Shown here: in pieces, positions 46,440 through 56,436 of the stretch
How positions within the stretch are numbered: position 1 is the stretch's first letter
Layout of the letters: every line of letters starts with the position of its first letter
Position numbers and translations under genes: made by a program
Assembly: GCA_965216365.1 (NCBI GenBank)
Contig: CBDCFT010000059.1
Span: 50,607-114,606, forward strand
Source of the DNA: CBDCFT01 sp965216365
GTDB lineage: Bacteria > Pseudomonadota > Gammaproteobacteria > Arenicellales > CBDCFT01
DNA length: 64,000 bases
Direction of reading: 5' to 3'
The notes under the pieces: generated by a model
Database searches by the model: none
What the model was told of the DNA's origin: nothing
Seen by the model: the letters and a program-made list of their open reading frames with translations, nothing else

Positions 46440-49037
46440 TTATTCGTTAATCAGATTGTTGATCTCGTATAGAAATTCCAGAGCCTCACGTGGTGTCATC
46501 TCATCGGGATGACGCGACTTGAGCTTATCCACGGCCAATCGTTCGCGATGATCGCCGTCAAACAATGTCAGTTGATGTTTTGGCTGACTGTTGCTGCTGG
46601 ATTCAACATAGCCTGTCTCAAGCGATGCGAGTTTTTGCCGGGCGTTGTCAATCACATCACCCGGAACACCGGCAAGTCGAGCGACCTGTAAGCCATAACT
46701 CTGACTGGCCGGGCCGTCTTTTACCGAGTATAAGAAAACGATATCCGCGCCATGTTCGACTGCGTCCAGATGAACATTGAGCGTTGCCGGCAGTTGTTCC
46801 GCCAGACTAGTGAGTTCGAAATAATGTGTCGAGAACAGCGTAAAGGCGCGTACGCGATTAGCTAGGTCGCTGGCGCAGGCCCAGGCCAGCGACAAACCAT
46901 CGAATGTACTGGTGCCGCGTCCGATTTCATCGACCAGTACCAGGCTGTTCGCGGTCGCGTTACGAATAATATGCGCCATCTCGGTCATTTCCACCATAAA
47001 TGTCGAACGACCGCCGGATAAATCGTCCGCTGCCCCGATGCGGGTAAAAATACGATCAACCGGGCCGATGACGGCGCTATCGGCCGGAACGAAACAGCCG
47101 GTGTGGGCAAGCAAAACAATCAGTGCAACCTGGCGCATGTAAGTGCTTTTCCCGCCCATGTTTGGGCCGGTGATGACCAGCATGCGGGTTTTGTCGTCCA
47201 GGGTTAAATCATTACCAATAAAATCGCGCTGCAACCCAAATTCGACAACCGGATGCCGCCCCTTCTTGATGTCGATACGGTTGCTATCGGTAAATTCGGG
47301 TTTGGCTAAATTCAGTGCCTGGGCGCGTTCAGCAAAGTTATTTAACACATCCATTTCAGCCAAAGCGAATGCACAGGCCTGGAGCTTCGGCAAGTCGGGT
47401 AATAGTTGTTTAAGTAACTCGGCGTAAAGCCACTTTTCGCGCGCCAGGGCTTTTTCCCGGGCGCTTAAAATTTTGTCTTCAAAGACTTTCAGCTCTTCGG
47501 TAATAAAACGTTCGGCATTTTTAAGCGTTTGCCGGCGCAGATAGTCGTCGGGAGCATGATCGGATTGACCGCGCGGAATTTCGATGTAATAGCCGTGCAC
47601 GCGGTTGTATTGCACCTTGATGTTTTTGATACCCGTGCGTTCACGTTCACGGATTTCCAATTCCAGTAGAAATTCACTGGACGTATCGCGCAGACCGGTT
47701 AACTCATCCAGCTCCGCATCGAAGCCGCGTCGAATCATACCGCCATCGCGAATAGTGGCCGGTGGCTCCTCTACTATCGCCCGGGTGAGAAGATCTAGAA
47801 CCTTAGGAAACGGGTGGATTCGTTTCGTGAGTTGTTTAATATGCGGTGAATCCAGGCTCGACAATAGTTCACTGATGCTGGGTACTGCTTCCAGCGCCAT
47901 GCGCAAACGCACCAGATCGCGTGGTCGGGCAGTTTGTAAGGCCACGCGTGCGAGTATGCGTTCCATGTCACCGATTTGCTTTAGTGGCTTCTGTAAATCA
48001 GGGCAAATGTTTTTCTCAAGCACAATTTCAACGGCCTGGTGTCGCAAACGCAGTTGTTGATGGTCGCGTAACGGCCCGTGAAACCAGCGCCGCATAAGAC
48101 GGCCACCCATCGGCGTGGTGCAGTGATCGAACAGCTCCACCAGAGTGTGTTCGTTGCCGCCGCTGAGGTTTGTTTCAATCTCCAGATTAGCGCGGCTGAT
48201 CGCGTCTATAACCAGCTGATCATTGTTTTGTTCGAATACGATTTCACGCACATGCGGCATCACGCCTTTGTGCACGTCTTTTACATATTGCAACAATGCG
48301 CCGGCGGCTGACGTGGCTTGCGGAAAAGAATCGCAACCGAACGCGGTCAGATCAGCGGTCTTTAACTCCGCGCGCAAAATGTCCTGTGCACGGCTGGATT
48401 CGAAATACCAGTCCGGTGTGGGTTGCAGGGTTTGCATTGTTGCCTGTTGTAACACCGTGAACTGGTCTGATTGTTCCGGTGCCAGCAGTTCCGCCGGTTG
48501 CAGCCGTTCCAATTCGTTGAGCAACGCATCCAGACCGTCGGGTTCCTTGCCAAAGAAACGTCCACTGGATAGTTCCATGGCGGCCAGCCCGAATTGAGTC
48601 CGCGCAGGAAAAATGGCGCATAGCAGGTTTTCCTTGCGATCTTGCAGCAGGTCTTCTTCGGTTAAGGTTCCCGGTGTTAGCACGCGCACCACTTTGCGTT
48701 CTACCGGGCCTTTGGATGTGTTCGGGTCGCCGACTTGCTCGCAAATGGCGACGGACAGGTTTTGTCTTACCAGCCGGGCAAGATATTGATCCACGCTGTG
48801 AAAGGGCACGCCCGCCATCGGAATGGGTTGACCGGCCGATTGACCGCGCGCGGTGAGTGTAATGTCGAGCAGTTTTGCTACGCGTTCGGCGTCGTCAAAG
48901 AATAATTCATAAAAATCACCCATGCGATAAAACAATAATGTATCCGGATACTCGGATTTGATACCCAGGTATTGACGCATCATTGGCGTGTGCGCCGCTA
49001 ATGATGGATCAAGTGTTTTATCCGGGGCTTTATTCAA
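46440..49037 (-). CDS. mutS: DNA mismatch repair protein MutS
   Basis: Recognises mismatches and starts repair with MutL. 865 residues. The mismatch-reading Phe-Tyr-Glu is in RMGDFYELFFDDA near residue 45. C-terminal ATPase: Walker A ITGPNMGGKSTYMRQVA, Walker B LVLVDEIGRGTSTFDG and the signature GGRSTFMVEM. A short MutL/clamp-binding tail follows. In many gammaproteobacteria mutS-fdxA sits near recA, which is not in this window. Confidence 0.97.
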   Translation of the reverse strand: MNKAPDKTLDPSLAAHTPMMRQYLGIKSEYPDTLLFYRMGDFYELFFDDAERVAKLLDITLTARGQSAGQPIPMAGVPFHSVDQYLARLVRQNLSVAICEQVGDPNTSKGPVERKVVRVLTPGTLTEEDLLQDRKENLLCAIFPARTQFGLAAMELSSGRFFGKEPDGLDALLNELERLQPAELLAPEQSDQFTVLQQATMQTLQPTPDWYFESSRAQDILRAELKTADLTAFGCDSFPQATSAAGALLQYVKDVHKGVMPHVREIVFEQNNDQLVIDAISRANLEIETNLSGGNEHTLVELFDHCTTPMGGRLMRRWFHGPLRDHQQLRLRHQAVEIVLEKNICPDLQKPLKQIGDMERILARVALQTARPRDLVRLRMALEAVPSISELLSSLDSPHIKQLTKRIHPFPKVLDLLTRAIVEEPPATIRDGGMIRRGFDAELDELTGLRDTSSEFLLELEIRERERTGIKNIKVQYNRVHGYYIEIPRGQSDHAPDDYLRRQTLKNAERFITEELKVFEDKILSAREKALAREKWLYAELLKQLLPDLPKLQACAFALAEMDVLNNFAERAQALNLAKPEFTDSNRIDIKKGRHPVVEFGLQRDFIGNDLTLDDKTRMLVITGPNMGGKSTYMRQVALIVLLAHTGCFVPADSAVIGPVDRIFTRIGAADDLSGGRSTFMVEMTEMAHIIRNATANSLVLVDEIGRGTSTFDGLSLAWACASDLANRVRAFTLFSTHYFELTSLAEQLPATLNVHLDAVEHGADIVFLYSVKDGPASQSYGLQVARLAGVPGDVIDNARQKLASLETGYVESSSNSQPKHQLTLFDGDHRERLAVDKLKSRHPDEMTPREALEFLYEINNLINE

Positions 49038-49067
49038 CTTGTTTGGGTAACGTGTGCGCGTATCCCG

Positions 49068-49850
49068 TTATGCTTGCGACGCTTTTACAATATCCATCAG
49101 TTCGGGAAAAATATTTGGATTGGCCGCGACCAAGTTGCCGCTGCGTAAATGTTGTTGTTCGCCGTCGAAGTCCGCTATCAGGCCACCCGCTTCCTGCACC
49201 AACAGGCAACCGGCGGCAATATCCCAGATGCTGAGATCCATTTCCCAAAAGCCGTCGAAACGGCCCGCCGCGACATGGGCGAGATCCAGTGCAGCGGAAC
49301 CTGCCCGACGTATACCGCTGGTACGAGGCAATACGGCACGAAAAACCTCGATCCATTCATCGACGCGTTGGATGGCCTTGAACGGAAATCCTGTACCGAT
49401 GAGTGCGTTTTGCATACGATTAACGTTGCTCACGCGTATGCGTCGGTTATTCAGACTCGCACCGTTGCCACGCGATGCAGTGAACAATTCGTTGCGTACC
49501 GGGTCGAAAATCACACCTTGATCCGGGATGCCTTTGTGCATTAACGCGATGGATACCGAGTAGTGGGGAAAACCGTGCAGGTAGTTGGTGGTGCCGTCCA
49601 ATGGATCAATAACCCATTGATATTCGTTGTCACCTTGTTCGCCGCTTTCCTCCGCTAAAATGGCATGATCGGGATATGCCGATTGCAGAATATGCACGAT
49701 CTCGCTTTCCGCCATGCGGTCAACCTCGGACACGAAATCGGCCGGGCCTTTGGCCTCGATGTTGATCCGGTCAAGCCGGTCCGAGTAGCGCAGCATAATA
49801 TCACCTGCGCGACGGGCAGCCTTGATGGCGATATTTAACATGGGATGCAT
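49068..49850 (-). CDS. suhB: Inositol monophosphatase family protein SuhB
   Basis: 260 residues. Metal-site motifs: AILAEESGE, VIDPLDGTTNYLHGFPHYSV and the C-terminal SIWDIAAGCLLVQEAGG. SuhB also takes part in rRNA antitermination in E. coli, fitting a genome where nusA and nusB are nearby. Divergent from trmJ, as in E. coli. Confidence 0.95.
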   Translation of the reverse strand: MHPMLNIAIKAARRAGDIMLRYSDRLDRINIEAKGPADFVSEVDRMAESEIVHILQSAYPDHAILAEESGEQGDNEYQWVIDPLDGTTNYLHGFPHYSVSIALMHKGIPDQGVIFDPVRNELFTASRGNGASLNNRRIRVSNVNRMQNALIGTGFPFKAIQRVDEWIEVFRAVLPRTSGIRRAGSAALDLAHVAAGRFDGFWEMDLSIWDIAAGCLLVQEAGGLIADFDGEQQHLRSGNLVAANPNIFPELMDIVKASQA

Positions 49851-50026
49851 TATTTATCTCCGTAACATGATTTTTTGCGAAACATCTGCAGCCCCGTTTG
49901 TTGCAGCCTGAAGGTGCGCTGGCGGTTACAATACATGGTGTGTGTGATGGGTGCAGCGATTCTAGCGATGCAGGCACTAAAACGAAACCGAAAAGCGATT
50001 TATCCCGAGTCAAAAGATTAAATTCA

Positions 50027-50752
50027 ATGTCTAATGAAAATATCCGGGTCGTTCTGGTCGAGCCGACCCACCCGGGTAACATCGGTGCGACCGCCCGTGC
50101 CATGGCCAATATGGGTTTGTGTCGCTTGTACCTGGTCTCACCCAAGGTCTTTCCGGCGCAGGAAGCGTATGCGCGCGCGGCGGGGGCAAACTGGGTGCTG
50201 GATGAAGCCGTCGTGACCGAATCATTGGACGAAGCGATTGCCGATTGTGATTTTTTGGTCGCGACCACGGCGCGTTCGCGTGCGGTGGATTGGCCCGGTC
50301 TGCCGCCTAGCGAAGCGGCAACAAAGCTGATCGATGCAAGCACGGTGGGGCAGGCCGGCATTCTGTTTGGCCGTGAAAGCCGTGGTCTCAAAAATGCAGA
50401 AATCGATCGTTGCCAGTTTCTGGTTCGCATCCCTAGTGACCAGGCGTTTTCATCGCTGAATCTTGCCAGTGCAGTGTTGCTCATGGCTTATGAGATTCGA
50501 TTGCAGAGTTTACAAGCGCCAATCGTGGAAGCACCTGTGGATGCCGACCTACTCCCGGCAAACGATGCGCAGATGCAGGGTTTTTATCGACATCTTGAAT
50601 CGACGCTTGATGACATTGACTTTATCAAGGCCACTTCCTCGGTCAAACTGATGCGCAAGATTATTCGGGTGTTTAACCGTGCGCATTTGACGGTGGAAGA
50701 AGTGAATATATTTCGCGGCATACTGAGCGCCGTTCAGCAGCGCCGCCCCTGA
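50027..50752 (+). CDS. trmJ: tRNA (cytidine/uridine-2'-O-)-methyltransferase TrmJ
   Basis: Methylates position 32 of tRNA. SPOUT fold, 241 residues from ATG 50027; the open frame starts at 49898 but the family begins at NIRVVLVEPTHPGNIGATAR. Further motifs: GILFGRESRGLKNAEIDRC and SLNLASAVLLMAYE. Followed by iscA only; in E. coli it is followed by iscR-iscS-iscU-iscA. Confidence 0.94.
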   Translation: MSNENIRVVLVEPTHPGNIGATARAMANMGLCRLYLVSPKVFPAQEAYARAAGANWVLDEAVVTESLDEAIADCDFLVATTARSRAVDWPGLPPSEAATKLIDASTVGQAGILFGRESRGLKNAEIDRCQFLVRIPSDQAFSSLNLASAVLLMAYEIRLQSLQAPIVEAPVDADLLPANDAQMQGFYRHLESTLDDIDFIKATSSVKLMRKIIRVFNRAHLTVEEVNIFRGILSAVQQRRP

Positions 50753-50834
50753 GCGAGCGACGGTTTTATGCTAAAATGCCCTTGAATTTAATGAGTTAGG
50801 TACTCATATCTACAGTTTGACTGCGGAGTAATTT

Positions 50835-51161
50835 ATGGCTGTGACATTGACCGAGGCGGCGGCTGACCGCGTTAAGAATTATCTGGCTAACCGTGGCAAG
50901 GGCGAGGGTCTGCGTCTTGGTGTGAAGACTACTGGTTGTTCGGGCCTGGCTTACGTCGTGGATTATGCCGACGAGATAGCGGAACAGGATAAGGTATTTG
51001 AAAGCCACGGCGTCAAAGTGATTGTCGACAGTGAACGGCTGGATGTGATCGATGGCACCGAGATCGATTTTCGCGTGGATGGCATTTTTTCATCCTTTTT
51101 CTTTAAAAACCCGAATGTGACGGGCGAGTGCGGCTGTGGTGAGAGTTTTACCGTCGGCTAA
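50835..51161 (+). CDS. iscA: Iron-sulfur cluster assembly protein IscA
   Basis: A-type carrier for Fe-S assembly. 108 residues. The three cysteines of the family are present: TTGCSGLAY and the C-terminal GECGCGESF. FKNPNVTGECGCG is closest to IscA. It stands alone between trmJ and mtaB, with no iscR, iscS or iscU beside it. Confidence 0.92.
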   Translation: MAVTLTEAAADRVKNYLANRGKGEGLRLGVKTTGCSGLAYVVDYADEIAEQDKVFESHGVKVIVDSERLDVIDGTEIDFRVDGIFSSFFFKNPNVTGECGCGESFTVG

Positions 51162-51235
51162 CGAAATCCAATTGCAACATCTTCGCTATTGCGCGATAGC
51201 GCACTAAGTTTCCTACCTTAAGAAATTCCAATACC

Positions 51236-52611
51236 ATGCAATCCATTGAAGTGGCTTTGCCTGAGCAAAGACACGGTGCTCGCCGTGTTGCCGTGTCTAC
51301 TCTCGGGTGCAAGGTGAATGCATTCGAATCGGAGTTAATCGCGCAACATCTTGGCGCCGACAATTGGAATCGAGTTAACGCACGCGAATCTGCTGACCTG
51401 TATGTGATCAACACCTGTACCGTGACGCGTGAGGCCGAGCGGCAGGCGCGGCAGGAAGTACGGCGTGCGATACGGCAGAATCCTGAAGCGATGGTGGTGG
51501 TCACCGGTTGTTACGCGCAAATGGAACCCGAGGCCTGTGCCGATATCCCCGGTGTTGACCTGGTCGTCGGCAACGGTAGCAAGCTGGATATTCGCGCCCT
51601 ATTGCCAAAATACCAGCGCGGAGAACTGCCCAAGGTATTGGTAGACGATCTGGATGAACATATCAGTCTGCCGTCAGAATTACTGACCGGATTTGACGGA
51701 CATACGCGTGCTTTTGCCCAAGTGCAACAAGGCTGTAACCAGGGTTGTACCTTTTGCATTATTCATCGGGCGCGCGGCCCCAGCCGGTCGTTGCCGCCGA
51801 CTCAAATTAAACGTCAGATCGAGTGCTTGTTGCTTAACGGTTTACAAGGAAATCGTGTTATGCGGTGTCGATTTGGGTTCATACGGCGAGGATTTCTCCT
51901 TAACTGGCGAATCCAAGATGAATCTGACCGATTTGCTGGCGCAGATCACCGAAACCGGCCGACGGACTTGGCTCGAAATTTCGCATTCGTTTAAGCTCCC
52001 TCGACCCGGCACATTTGACGGATGAATTGATTCGGTTCATGGCCGCGCAAGCGGAAATATGCCCGCATTTGCATTTATCGTTACAAAGCGCGAATAGCCT
52101 GATTCTCAAACGTATGAAACGGCGTTATGACCGCGAACTGGTGTACGAACGCATTCGTATAATGCGCGAATGTATGCCTGATCTGGTCATCAGCGCCGAC
52201 GTGATGACGGGTTTCCCGACCGAATCGGACGATCAGTTTCAGGATACTTTGCAGGCGATAGACGATCTGGAGATTTCGTATCCGCATGTCTTTCCGTATT
52301 CCGAACGGCACGGAACACCGGCCGCACGCATACCCAGGCAGGTGCCCGTAGCCGAACGTAAACTGCGCGCACGTCTGGTGCGCGAAGCAGGTGAACGCGT
52401 GCAAGAGAGAGTTCTGGCGCGCTGGGTTGGGCAATGCGCCCGGGTTTTGGTTGAGGGACATGAAAAGCAAAATTCCCGCTACTTGCGGGCGCGACTGGAT
52501 AATTACTTACCGGTACAAGTATCGGGTTGCGCACGCGACGGCGAATGGTTGGATGTGATGCTAAAGTCGGTTGAGCAGGGCGCGTTACTGGCTGAATCGC
52601 CGGCTCAGTAA
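51236..52611 (+). CDS. mtaB: tRNA t6A37 methylthiotransferase MtaB, two frame breaks
   Basis: Radical-SAM enzyme that adds a methylthio group to t6A37 of tRNA. UPF0004 domain (VSTLGCKVNAFESE, VINTCTVTREAERQARQEV, VVVTGCYAQME), then the radical-SAM CxxxCxxC in CNQGCTFCIIHRARGPSRSL. A +1 shift at 51841-51843 (extra T) opens the segment LCGVDLGSYGEDFSLTGESK; a second +1 at 51979-51981 (extra T) opens IRLSSLDPAHLTDE and the rest (MTGFPTESDDQF, HVFPYSERHGTPAA) through a C-terminal TRAM domain. Corrected length 457 residues. Confidence 0.92.
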
Positions 52612-52667
52612 GCGCTAAGAAGGTTTTTTGCCAATCCGATAGGCGTTACAATAGCGCCCGGTTAACC

Positions 52668-52690
52668 GCCCCATTCGTGGGGCATTCTTT
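52668..52690 (+). terminator. Hairpin with T-rich tail before ndk
   Basis: GCCCCA-TTCG-TGGGGC stem with a stable tetraloop, then ATTCTTTT. It sits 25 nt before the ndk ribosome site (AGGAG at 52701-52705), so it may end mtaB or attenuate readthrough into ndk. Confidence 0.65.
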
Positions 52691-52714
52691 TATCTACTTT
52701 AGGAGTTGTCTCTT

Positions 52715-53152
52715 ATGGGGGTCGAACGAACCTTCTCTATTATCAAGCCTGATGCCGTGGGCAAGAATTTGATCGGCAAAGTGTGTGAGCGCCTAGAATC
52801 CGCGGGCTTAAGTATTGTCGCCAGCCGCATGGTGCATTTGAGCAAGCAACAGGCGCAGGATTTTTATGCCGTGCACAAAGAACGACCGTTTTACAACGAT
52901 TTATGCGAGTTTATGACTTCCGGCCCGGTGGTTGTGCAAGTACTCGAAGGGGAAAACGCCATCAGCAAAAATCGTGAGGTTATGGGTGCAACGAATCCGG
53001 CCGAAGCAGCGCCGGGGACGATTCGGGCTGACTTTGCTTCTTCAATTGATGAAAACGCGGTACACGGCTCGGATGCGCCGGAAACGGCTAAAACCGAGAT
53101 TGCATTCTTTTTTGACAACGATCAGATCTGCCCGCGGACTCGCAACGGCTGA
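52715..53152 (+). CDS. ndk: Nucleoside diphosphate kinase
   Basis: Equilibrates nucleoside di- and triphosphates. 145 residues from ATG 52715 (AGGAG at 52701-52705). TFSIIKPDAVGKNLIGKVCE at the start and the phosphohistidine in NAVHGSDAPETAKTEIAFFF. The C-terminal tail is slightly longer than the usual 141-143 residues. First of the ndk-rlmN-pilF-hisS cluster. Confidence 0.97.
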   Translation: MGVERTFSIIKPDAVGKNLIGKVCERLESAGLSIVASRMVHLSKQQAQDFYAVHKERPFYNDLCEFMTSGPVVVQVLEGENAISKNREVMGATNPAEAAPGTIRADFASSIDENAVHGSDAPETAKTEIAFFFDNDQICPRTRNG

Positions 53153-53164
53153 TAATCCGTTTTG

Positions 53165-54262
53165 ATGATTACAACTGAGCGTACCAATTTGCTCGAACTC
53201 GACCCGCAGGCCATGCAGGGTTTCGTGGCGGGTATGGGTGAGCGCAATTATCGCGCCGGTCAGTTGTTGAAATGGATTTACCATCGTGGGGTGACGGAGT
53301 TTTCCGACATGACCGATCTGAGCAAAGAATTGCGTCAACGTCTGCTTGATAAAGCTGAAATAAAGCTGCCGCAAATCACGCGTGATCAGATTTCCAGTGA
53401 CGGTACGCGTAAATGGCTGTTGCAGGTAGACGATAATAACGGCATAGAGACGGTTTTTATTCCGGACGAAGACCGGCGCACGTTGTGTGTCTCATCTCAG
53501 GTGGGTTGTGCTTTGAACTGTACGTTTTGTGCGACTGCGTTGCATGGGTATAACCGTAACCTGACTACGGCTGAGATTATTGGCCAGGTGTGGCTGGCGC
53601 ACCGTCTCCTGCGCCACGACGGTTACGAACGACCGCTGAGTAACATTGTATTGATGGGTATGGGTGAGCCATTGTTGAATTTTGATAACGTGGTCAGTGC
53701 CATCCGCCTGATGCTGGATGACTTGTCGTTTGGATTGTCGCGTCGCCGTGTTACGCTCAGTACCGCCGGTGTCGTACCGGGAATTGAAAAACTGCGTGAG
53801 GAATGCCCGGTCAGTCTTGCAGTATCGTTGCATGCATCGACGGATGAATTGCGTAATCGATTAGTGCCGTTGAATCGCAAGTACCCGATCAGGGAATTGC
53901 TCGATGCCTGCCGGCGTTATGTGCACAACCAACCACGCAGCAGAATCACATTTGAATACACCATGATTGATGGAGTTAACGATAGCCCAAAGCAAGCACT
54001 ACAGTTGGCGCATTTGCTGAGCGATGTTCCGGCAAAAATAAATTTGATTCCGTTTAATCCGTTTCCTGGGATTGAATTCAAACGATCGACTTCGGATGCG
54101 ATTGGGCAGTTTCGCGATATTTTGTATTCCAATGACATCGTGACCATCACCCGCAAGACCCGTGGCGATGATATTGATGCCGCCTGCGGGCAACTGGCCG
54201 GTCAATTTACTGATCGTACCAAACGGTCGGCCCGAACGACGGCCAGAGTGAATCTGCAATGA
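53165..54262 (+). CDS. rlmN: 23S rRNA/tRNA adenine-C2 methyltransferase RlmN
   Basis: Dual-specificity radical-SAM enzyme methylating A2503 in 23S rRNA and A37 in some tRNAs. 365 residues. The Fe-S motif is GCALNCTFCATALHGYNRNL; also VLMGMGEPLLNFDNVV and the catalytic cysteine region in DDIDAACGQLAGQF. Start at ATG 53165, 12 nt after ndk. It overlaps pilF by 4 nt. Confidence 0.96.
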   Translation: MITTERTNLLELDPQAMQGFVAGMGERNYRAGQLLKWIYHRGVTEFSDMTDLSKELRQRLLDKAEIKLPQITRDQISSDGTRKWLLQVDDNNGIETVFIPDEDRRTLCVSSQVGCALNCTFCATALHGYNRNLTTAEIIGQVWLAHRLLRHDGYERPLSNIVLMGMGEPLLNFDNVVSAIRLMLDDLSFGLSRRRVTLSTAGVVPGIEKLREECPVSLAVSLHASTDELRNRLVPLNRKYPIRELLDACRRYVHNQPRSRITFEYTMIDGVNDSPKQALQLAHLLSDVPAKINLIPFNPFPGIEFKRSTSDAIGQFRDILYSNDIVTITRKTRGDDIDAACGQLAGQFTDRTKRSARTTARVNLQ

Positions 54263-55005
54263 GGGGTTCGTTTCTTGTTGCCATTTTCGTTTTCAGCGTT
54301 GTATCGCTATCGGCTTGTACCACGCCGCCGGTCAAGAAATGGGACAATGACAAACGGGCGGATTTGCATGTGCAGCTCGGGCTGGATTATCTGCGGCGTA
54401 ACCAGTTGGATACATCGCAAAAAGAATTGGGAACAGCCTTGTCAATTGACCCGTATCATTCTGAAGCCAACTATATCGCGGCGTTGTTGAATGTTCGTTT
54501 AAAAAAGCCTGATGTCGCGCAAAAGCATTTTAAACGCGCGCTGCAATCGGATCCCAACAATCATGCAGCGCGGCGTGATTATGGCGCGCATTTGTGCCGG
54601 CAGGGGGAATCCAGTGCAGGGCTGGCTCAGTTGGAAATGGCACTGTCGGATGAGCTGAATCCGCGTCCCGATGTGGCCGCCATGACCGCTGGTGTGTGCC
54701 TGATGGACAGCGACACGGACAAGGCGGAGGAATATTTTCGTCGTGCATTGAAAATAAACCCCCAATTACCACCCGCGTTGTATAACATGGCTAAGATCAG
54801 TTACGACCGTGAAGAGTATTTATCTGCGAGAGCATTTATGGAACGTTTTTTTTCGGTCAGCCCCGGAACACCGGATAGCCTGTTGTACGCGGTAAAGATT
54901 GAACGCCAACTCGGTGCTGGGGATGTGGCGCAAAATTACGCAAACCAGCTGCGTACGAATTTCCCCAACGCGGAGCAAACACGCGAGTTGTTTAATTTAG
55001 AATAA
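54259..55005 (+). CDS. pilF: Type IV pilus biogenesis lipoprotein PilF/PilW
   Basis: Outer-membrane lipoprotein that localises the PilQ secretin. 248 residues. Lipobox VVSLSACTTPP, then tetratricopeptide repeats (LHVQLGLDYLRRNQLDTSQK; PDVAQKHFKRALQSDPNNHA; EEYFRRALKINPQLPPALYN). ATGA overlap with rlmN. The pilus genes themselves are not in this window. Confidence 0.92.
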   Translation: MRGSFLVAIFVFSVVSLSACTTPPVKKWDNDKRADLHVQLGLDYLRRNQLDTSQKELGTALSIDPYHSEANYIAALLNVRLKKPDVAQKHFKRALQSDPNNHAARRDYGAHLCRQGESSAGLAQLEMALSDELNPRPDVAAMTAGVCLMDSDTDKAEEYFRRALKINPQLPPALYNMAKISYDREEYLSARAFMERFFSVSPGTPDSLLYAVKIERQLGAGDVAQNYANQLRTNFPNAEQTRELFNLE

Positions 55006-55116
55006 TCGCATCCCCTGAAATAAATGTTCACGCAATTGAAGAAGCAACAGCGTGAAGCAGTACCCGTAACGAACACGATTGATTAACGCGACCCATCCGA
55101 TTAATAGGCGCCGCAG

Positions 55117-56385
55117 ATGAGCCAACAGATTAAAGCCATAAAAGGCATGAAGGATTTATTGCCTGAGTCGATAGACATCTGGCACGGCGTCGAGCAGGCG
55201 ATACGTGAACTAACCGAAGCCTATGGGTATTCAGAGATTCGACTGCCGATTGTTGAGCGAACCGAATTGTTTAAACGTTCTATTGGCGAATACACCGACA
55301 TTGTCGAAAAGGAAATGTATACCTTTGTCGACAATGATGGCGATCAACTAACATTGCGTCCGGAGGCGACTGCCAGTTGCATGCGCGCCGGCATTGAACA
55401 CGGTTTGTTCTACAAAAAACCCGCCCGCTTGTGGTATCTCGGCCCCATGTTTCGCCATGAACGTCCGCAAAAGGAACGCTACCGGCAGTTTTACCAGTTC
55501 GGTATCGAAGCGGTGGGATGGCCGGGGCCGGATATTGACGCAGAGATTCTGTTGTTCGGCGAGCGATTGTGGAAAAAACTGGGTATCACTGACGTGACGC
55601 TGGAAATTAACAGTCTGGGTTCAGCCGCTAGCCGGCAACAGTTTAAAACCGACCTGGTGGACTATTTACAACAACACCAATCCGGTCTTGATGCGGATAG
55701 TCAAAGACGGTTAACGGGTAATCCTTTACGCATACTGGACAGCAAAAACGAGCAAACCCAGAAGATTCTGGACGACGCGCCAAACTTGTTGGATTATCTG
55801 GACGATGCAGCGAAACAACACTTTGACGGTTTGCGCGTGTATCTGGATGAGAATCGGGTTGACTATTGTGTGAACTCACGGCTGGTGCGCGGGTTGGATT
55901 ATTATTCAAGCATTGTTTTCGAATGGGTAACGGATAAACTCGGTGCGCAGAACGCGGTTTGTGCCGGTGGACGTTACGATGGTTTGATCGAGCAGCTCGG
56001 TGGTCAGTCGACACCATCAGCGGGGTTTGCCATGGGTATGGAGCGAATTATTGCGCTGGCGGCGCAAAACAAAGAGTTAAATTGGAAAAATGAACCTGAT
56101 GTCTATCTGGTGTTGCTGGGTGAGGTAGCGCTACAAGCAGGTATGGGATTGGCGGAAGAACTACGTGACCACGATGTAAACACTATCATGCATTGTGGTG
56201 GTGGCAGTATGAAATCGCAGATGAAACGTGCGGACAAAAGCATGGCTAAATTTGCGTTGCTACTAGGTGATAACGAATTGTCACGAGGAATAGTTACCGT
56301 AAAATCATTGCGCGACGATGGCCAGCAGGAGATGGTGGCAAAAGAACAAGTGGTAGACTATATCAAAACACGGGTTGACGCGTGA
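55117..56385 (+). CDS. hisS: Histidine-tRNA ligase
   Basis: Class II aminoacyl-tRNA synthetase. 422 residues. N-terminal AIKGMKDLLPESIDIWHGVE, motif 2 GPMFRHERPQKERYRQF, histidine-specific LVRGLDYYSSIVFEW and a C-terminal anticodon-binding domain. The 111-nt gap after pilF contains no rodZ or ispG, which separate these two genes in many relatives. Confidence 0.97.
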   Translation: MSQQIKAIKGMKDLLPESIDIWHGVEQAIRELTEAYGYSEIRLPIVERTELFKRSIGEYTDIVEKEMYTFVDNDGDQLTLRPEATASCMRAGIEHGLFYKKPARLWYLGPMFRHERPQKERYRQFYQFGIEAVGWPGPDIDAEILLFGERLWKKLGITDVTLEINSLGSAASRQQFKTDLVDYLQQHQSGLDADSQRRLTGNPLRILDSKNEQTQKILDDAPNLLDYLDDAAKQHFDGLRVYLDENRVDYCVNSRLVRGLDYYSSIVFEWVTDKLGAQNAVCAGGRYDGLIEQLGGQSTPSAGFAMGMERIIALAAQNKELNWKNEPDVYLVLLGEVALQAGMGLAEELRDHDVNTIMHCGGGSMKSQMKRADKSMAKFALLLGDNELSRGIVTVKSLRDDGQQEMVAKEQVVDYIKTRVDA

Positions 56386-56436
56386 GTCGACAGAAATCTT
56401 GTATTTAAAAAGCATTAACGACTAAAGGGTAAGCAA

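Noticed and set aside
55024..55086. 20-residue peptide between pilF and hisS
   Set aside because: It has no ribosome site and no similarity that I recognise to RodZ, IspG or a leader peptide; chance is sufficient.
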